Below are positions 12,133 to 13,860 of a DNA stretch of 13,860 nt, in pieces. Position numbers and translations under genes: made by a program. The DNA is from SIG440 sp045579055 (GTDB taxonomy: Bacteria; Bacillota; Clostridia; Monoglobales; Monoglobaceae). The notes under the pieces were generated by a model, which made no database searches, was not told where the DNA came from, and was given only the letters and a program-made list of their open reading frames with translations. Location: assembly GCA_045579055.1 (NCBI GenBank), contig JAZNLK010000005.1:1-13860 (forward strand). Direction: 5' to 3'. Position 1 is the stretch's first letter. Each line of letters begins with the position of its first letter.

Positions 12133-13860
12133 GTGCAAAACGAACAAACTACATTCATGCAAAAGAAGAAGATAGGATGGCTGCTCATTGGGGCAGTCTT
12201 CCTTTTCTGTGCTTTAATGGTAAGAGTGGCGTGGCTTCAGCTTGTGAGAGGAGAGGAACTTTCACTTGCTGCACGTGAACAACAGACAACCGATAATATG
12301 ATCACTCCCAAAAGAGGTTTGATTTATGATAGGAACATGAAGGTTGTTGCGGATAATCTCAGTGTTGAAACAATAAGCATTTCTCCGAAAAATGTAAGGG
12401 GAAATTCAGGGCAGACCCCGGAACAGATTGCGATGAATATTGCAAACATATTGAATTTGAACGAAGACGATGTTCTGGCAAAAATTCTGAAGGAATCCAG
12501 CTTTGAGTATATTAAGAAAAAAGTGGAAAAAGACGAAGCAGACAAACTTCGTGAATATATTGAGGCTTATGATATCGACGGAATAAGATTTACGGAAGAC
12601 ACAAAACGGTACTATCCCTACGGTAATTTTGCATCTCAGGTTATAGGCTTTGCCGGAAGCGACAATATCGGCCTTGAAGGTATTGAAATGGTATACAACA
12701 AGCAGCTTTCCGGTGTTCCGGGAAGAATTGTTTCGACAAACAAGACATCGGGGCTTGATGTTCCGGATAATTACGAAAGCTATTATGAGGCTCAGGATGG
12801 GTACAGTGTTGTTCTCACTATTGATGAAACAATGCAGCATATTGCTGAAAAACATCTGGAAAACGCACGTATTGAGAATAAGTTGGAGGAAGGCGCCGCA
12901 ACAATCATAATGGATGTGAAAACCGGTGAAATCCTTGCCATGGCAACAAAGCCAGATTATGATCTGAATAATCCTTTTGAGATTACAGATGCTGTTGTTG
13001 AAAAATATCCTGAAGTTAATGAAGAACTGGAAAAACTTGAAGGTGCAGATTATAATGCAGCAATTACGCAGTATACTCAGTTTCTCAGAAGAAACAAAGC
13101 TGTTGTTGACTCATATGAACCGGGTTCAACATTTAAAATTGCTGTTGCCTCAATGGCACTGGAGGAAAACGCAATATCGCTTACCGAGCCTTTTTACTGC
13201 GATGGTTCAATTCACGTGGCAGACAGAGATATAGGCTGTGCAAACCGAAACGGACACGGTGTGCAGACTTTTGTTGAGGCTGTTCAGAACTCTTGCAACC
13301 CTGCTTTTATCCAGATTGGGGCAAAAGTCGGAAAAGAAAACTTTTTCAAGTATATGGAAGGTTTCGGTTTTCGTGACGTGACAGGAATTGAACTTCCGGG
13401 TGAGACAAACGGAATTTTTCACGCAAAAGAAAATTTCAAGGAAATTGACCTTGCCACTTCGTCCTTCGGGCAGAGCTTTAACATAACTCCTCTCCAGATG
13501 GTTACAATGGTTTCAGCCGTTGCCAATGGCGGAAAGCTTATGAAGCCGCATCTGGTCAAACAGCTTGTGGATAATGAGGGAAATGTGGTTCAGGACTTTG
13601 AACCGCAGGTGGTGCGTCAGGTCGTTTCGGAAGAAACTAGTGCGAAAATGTGTGAAATTCTTGAGTCGGTTGTGTCGGTTGGTGGCGGAAAAAATGCTTA
13701 CCTTGCAGGATACAGGATTGCGGGAAAAACAGGAACATCTGAAAAACAGCCCAGAGGCAATCAAAAATATGTTGCATCCTTTATAGGCTTTGCACCTGCT
13801 GATGACCCAAGTCGGATCGTAGCCATGTCGTTCTGTGAGCCAAGGAGTTGCAAAGCTGTA
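12133..13860 (+). CDS. Class B penicillin-binding protein (FtsI/SpoVD type), 3' end outside window
   Basis: The first 576 residues are present and the frame is open to the window edge. A short cytoplasmic tail precedes one transmembrane helix (about 14-34, IGWLLIGAVFLFCALMVRVAW). The dimerisation domain starts near ITPKRGLIYDRN (57-68). The transpeptidase domain carries all three active-site motifs: S332-T-F-K335 in EPGSTFK, S387-C-N389 in QNSCNPAF, and K532-T-G-T535 in AGKTGTSE. It crosslinks peptidoglycan at the septum (FtsI) or spore cortex (SpoVD) together with a SEDS glycosyltransferase and FtsL. The two cannot be separated here, since C-terminal PASTA domains, if any, are beyond the edge. 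Position after the FtsL-like gene fits either. Translation begins at GTG 12133 after GGAGGT. Confidence 0.95.
   Translation, partial: MQNEQTTFMQKKKIGWLLIGAVFLFCALMVRVAWLQLVRGEELSLAAREQQTTDNMITPKRGLIYDRNMKVVADNLSVETISISPKNVRGNSGQTPEQIAMNIANILNLNEDDVLAKILKESSFEYIKKKVEKDEADKLREYIEAYDIDGIRFTEDTKRYYPYGNFASQVIGFAGSDNIGLEGIEMVYNKQLSGVPGRIVSTNKTSGLDVPDNYESYYEAQDGYSVVLTIDETMQHIAEKHLENARIENKLEEGAATIIMDVKTGEILAMATKPDYDLNNPFEITDAVVEKYPEVNEELEKLEGADYNAAITQYTQFLRRNKAVVDSYEPGSTFKIAVASMALEENAISLTEPFYCDGSIHVADRDIGCANRNGHGVQTFVEAVQNSCNPAFIQIGAKVGKENFFKYMEGFGFRDVTGIELPGETNGIFHAKENFKEIDLATSSFGQSFNITPLQMVTMVSAVANGGKLMKPHLVKQLVDNEGNVVQDFEPQVVRQVVSEETSAKMCEILESVVSVGGGKNAYLAGYRIAGKTGTSEKQPRGNQKYVASFIGFAPADDPSRIVAMSFCEPRSCKAV

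Noticed and set aside
97..13764. Many reverse-strand open frames of 60-210 codons
   Set aside because: All lie opposite well-supported genes, show no recognisable domains and mirror the codon structure of the + strand; none has a convincing ribosome binding site with a family match.
1..13860. CRISPR array, tRNA, rRNA, insertion sequence, phage or attachment site
   Set aside because: No spaced repeats beyond the short MraZ-type boxes, no cloverleaf or transposase motifs and no terminal inverted repeats were seen.

Overview
The window looks like the chromosome of an anaerobic member of the Firmicutes (class Clostridia). The dcw cluster order mraZ-rsmH-ftsL-like-PBP, strong GGAGG-type ribosome binding sites, occasional GTG starts, a lipobox-bearing binding protein, and oxygen-sensitive enzymes (4Fe-4S and siroheme-type) all fit that. 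I cannot name the genus. All supported genes are on the + strand, in three blocks separated by two good intrinsic terminators.

Block 1 (1-6136) is the 3' part of a bacterial microcompartment (BMC) locus. It holds the tail of a BMC-H hexamer gene, an EutN/CcmL-type pentameric vertex protein, a PduS-like RnfC-type flavo-iron-sulfur protein, a PduT-like tandem-BMC protein carrying Cys38 in a CPGK context, a PduP/EutE CoA-acylating aldehyde dehydrogenase, a second and different tandem-BMC protein, a PduL phosphotransacylase and a DeoR-type regulator. Together they give the common metabolosome core: aldehyde + CoA + NAD+ to acyl-CoA (PduP), then acyl phosphate (PduL), inside a shell with a likely electron outlet (PduT-PduS). 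The signature enzyme that makes the aldehyde is not in the window and should lie upstream. The DeoR regulator hints at a phosphorylated-sugar inducer, so a fucose/rhamnose- or sugar-phosphate-type compartment is my leading but unproven guess. GC-rich or imperfect hairpins sit in three intercistronic gaps and could tune shell stoichiometry.

Block 2 (6176-9900) is a four-gene operon with a near-consensus promoter (TTGACA-17-TATGAT) and its own terminator. A small siroheme/4Fe-4S sulfite/nitrite reductase-family protein with a two-cluster ferredoxin domain is followed by a lipoprotein, a FecCD-type permease and an ATPase of the iron/siderophore/cobalamin ABC importer family. All four reading frames overlap successively, so the reductase and importer are probably co-translated and functionally linked, for example through iron, tetrapyrrole or corrinoid supply.

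Block 3 (about 9950-13860) is the start of the division and cell wall cluster: mraZ, rsmH, an FtsL/DivIC-like bitopic protein, and a class B penicillin-binding protein (FtsI/SpoVD type) cut by the window end. Upstream of mraZ is a promoter preceded by an A/T-tract region and followed by a row of AAAGTGG direct repeats that match the known form of MraZ autoregulatory sites. No rRNA, tRNA, CRISPR array, insertion sequence or phage gene was seen.
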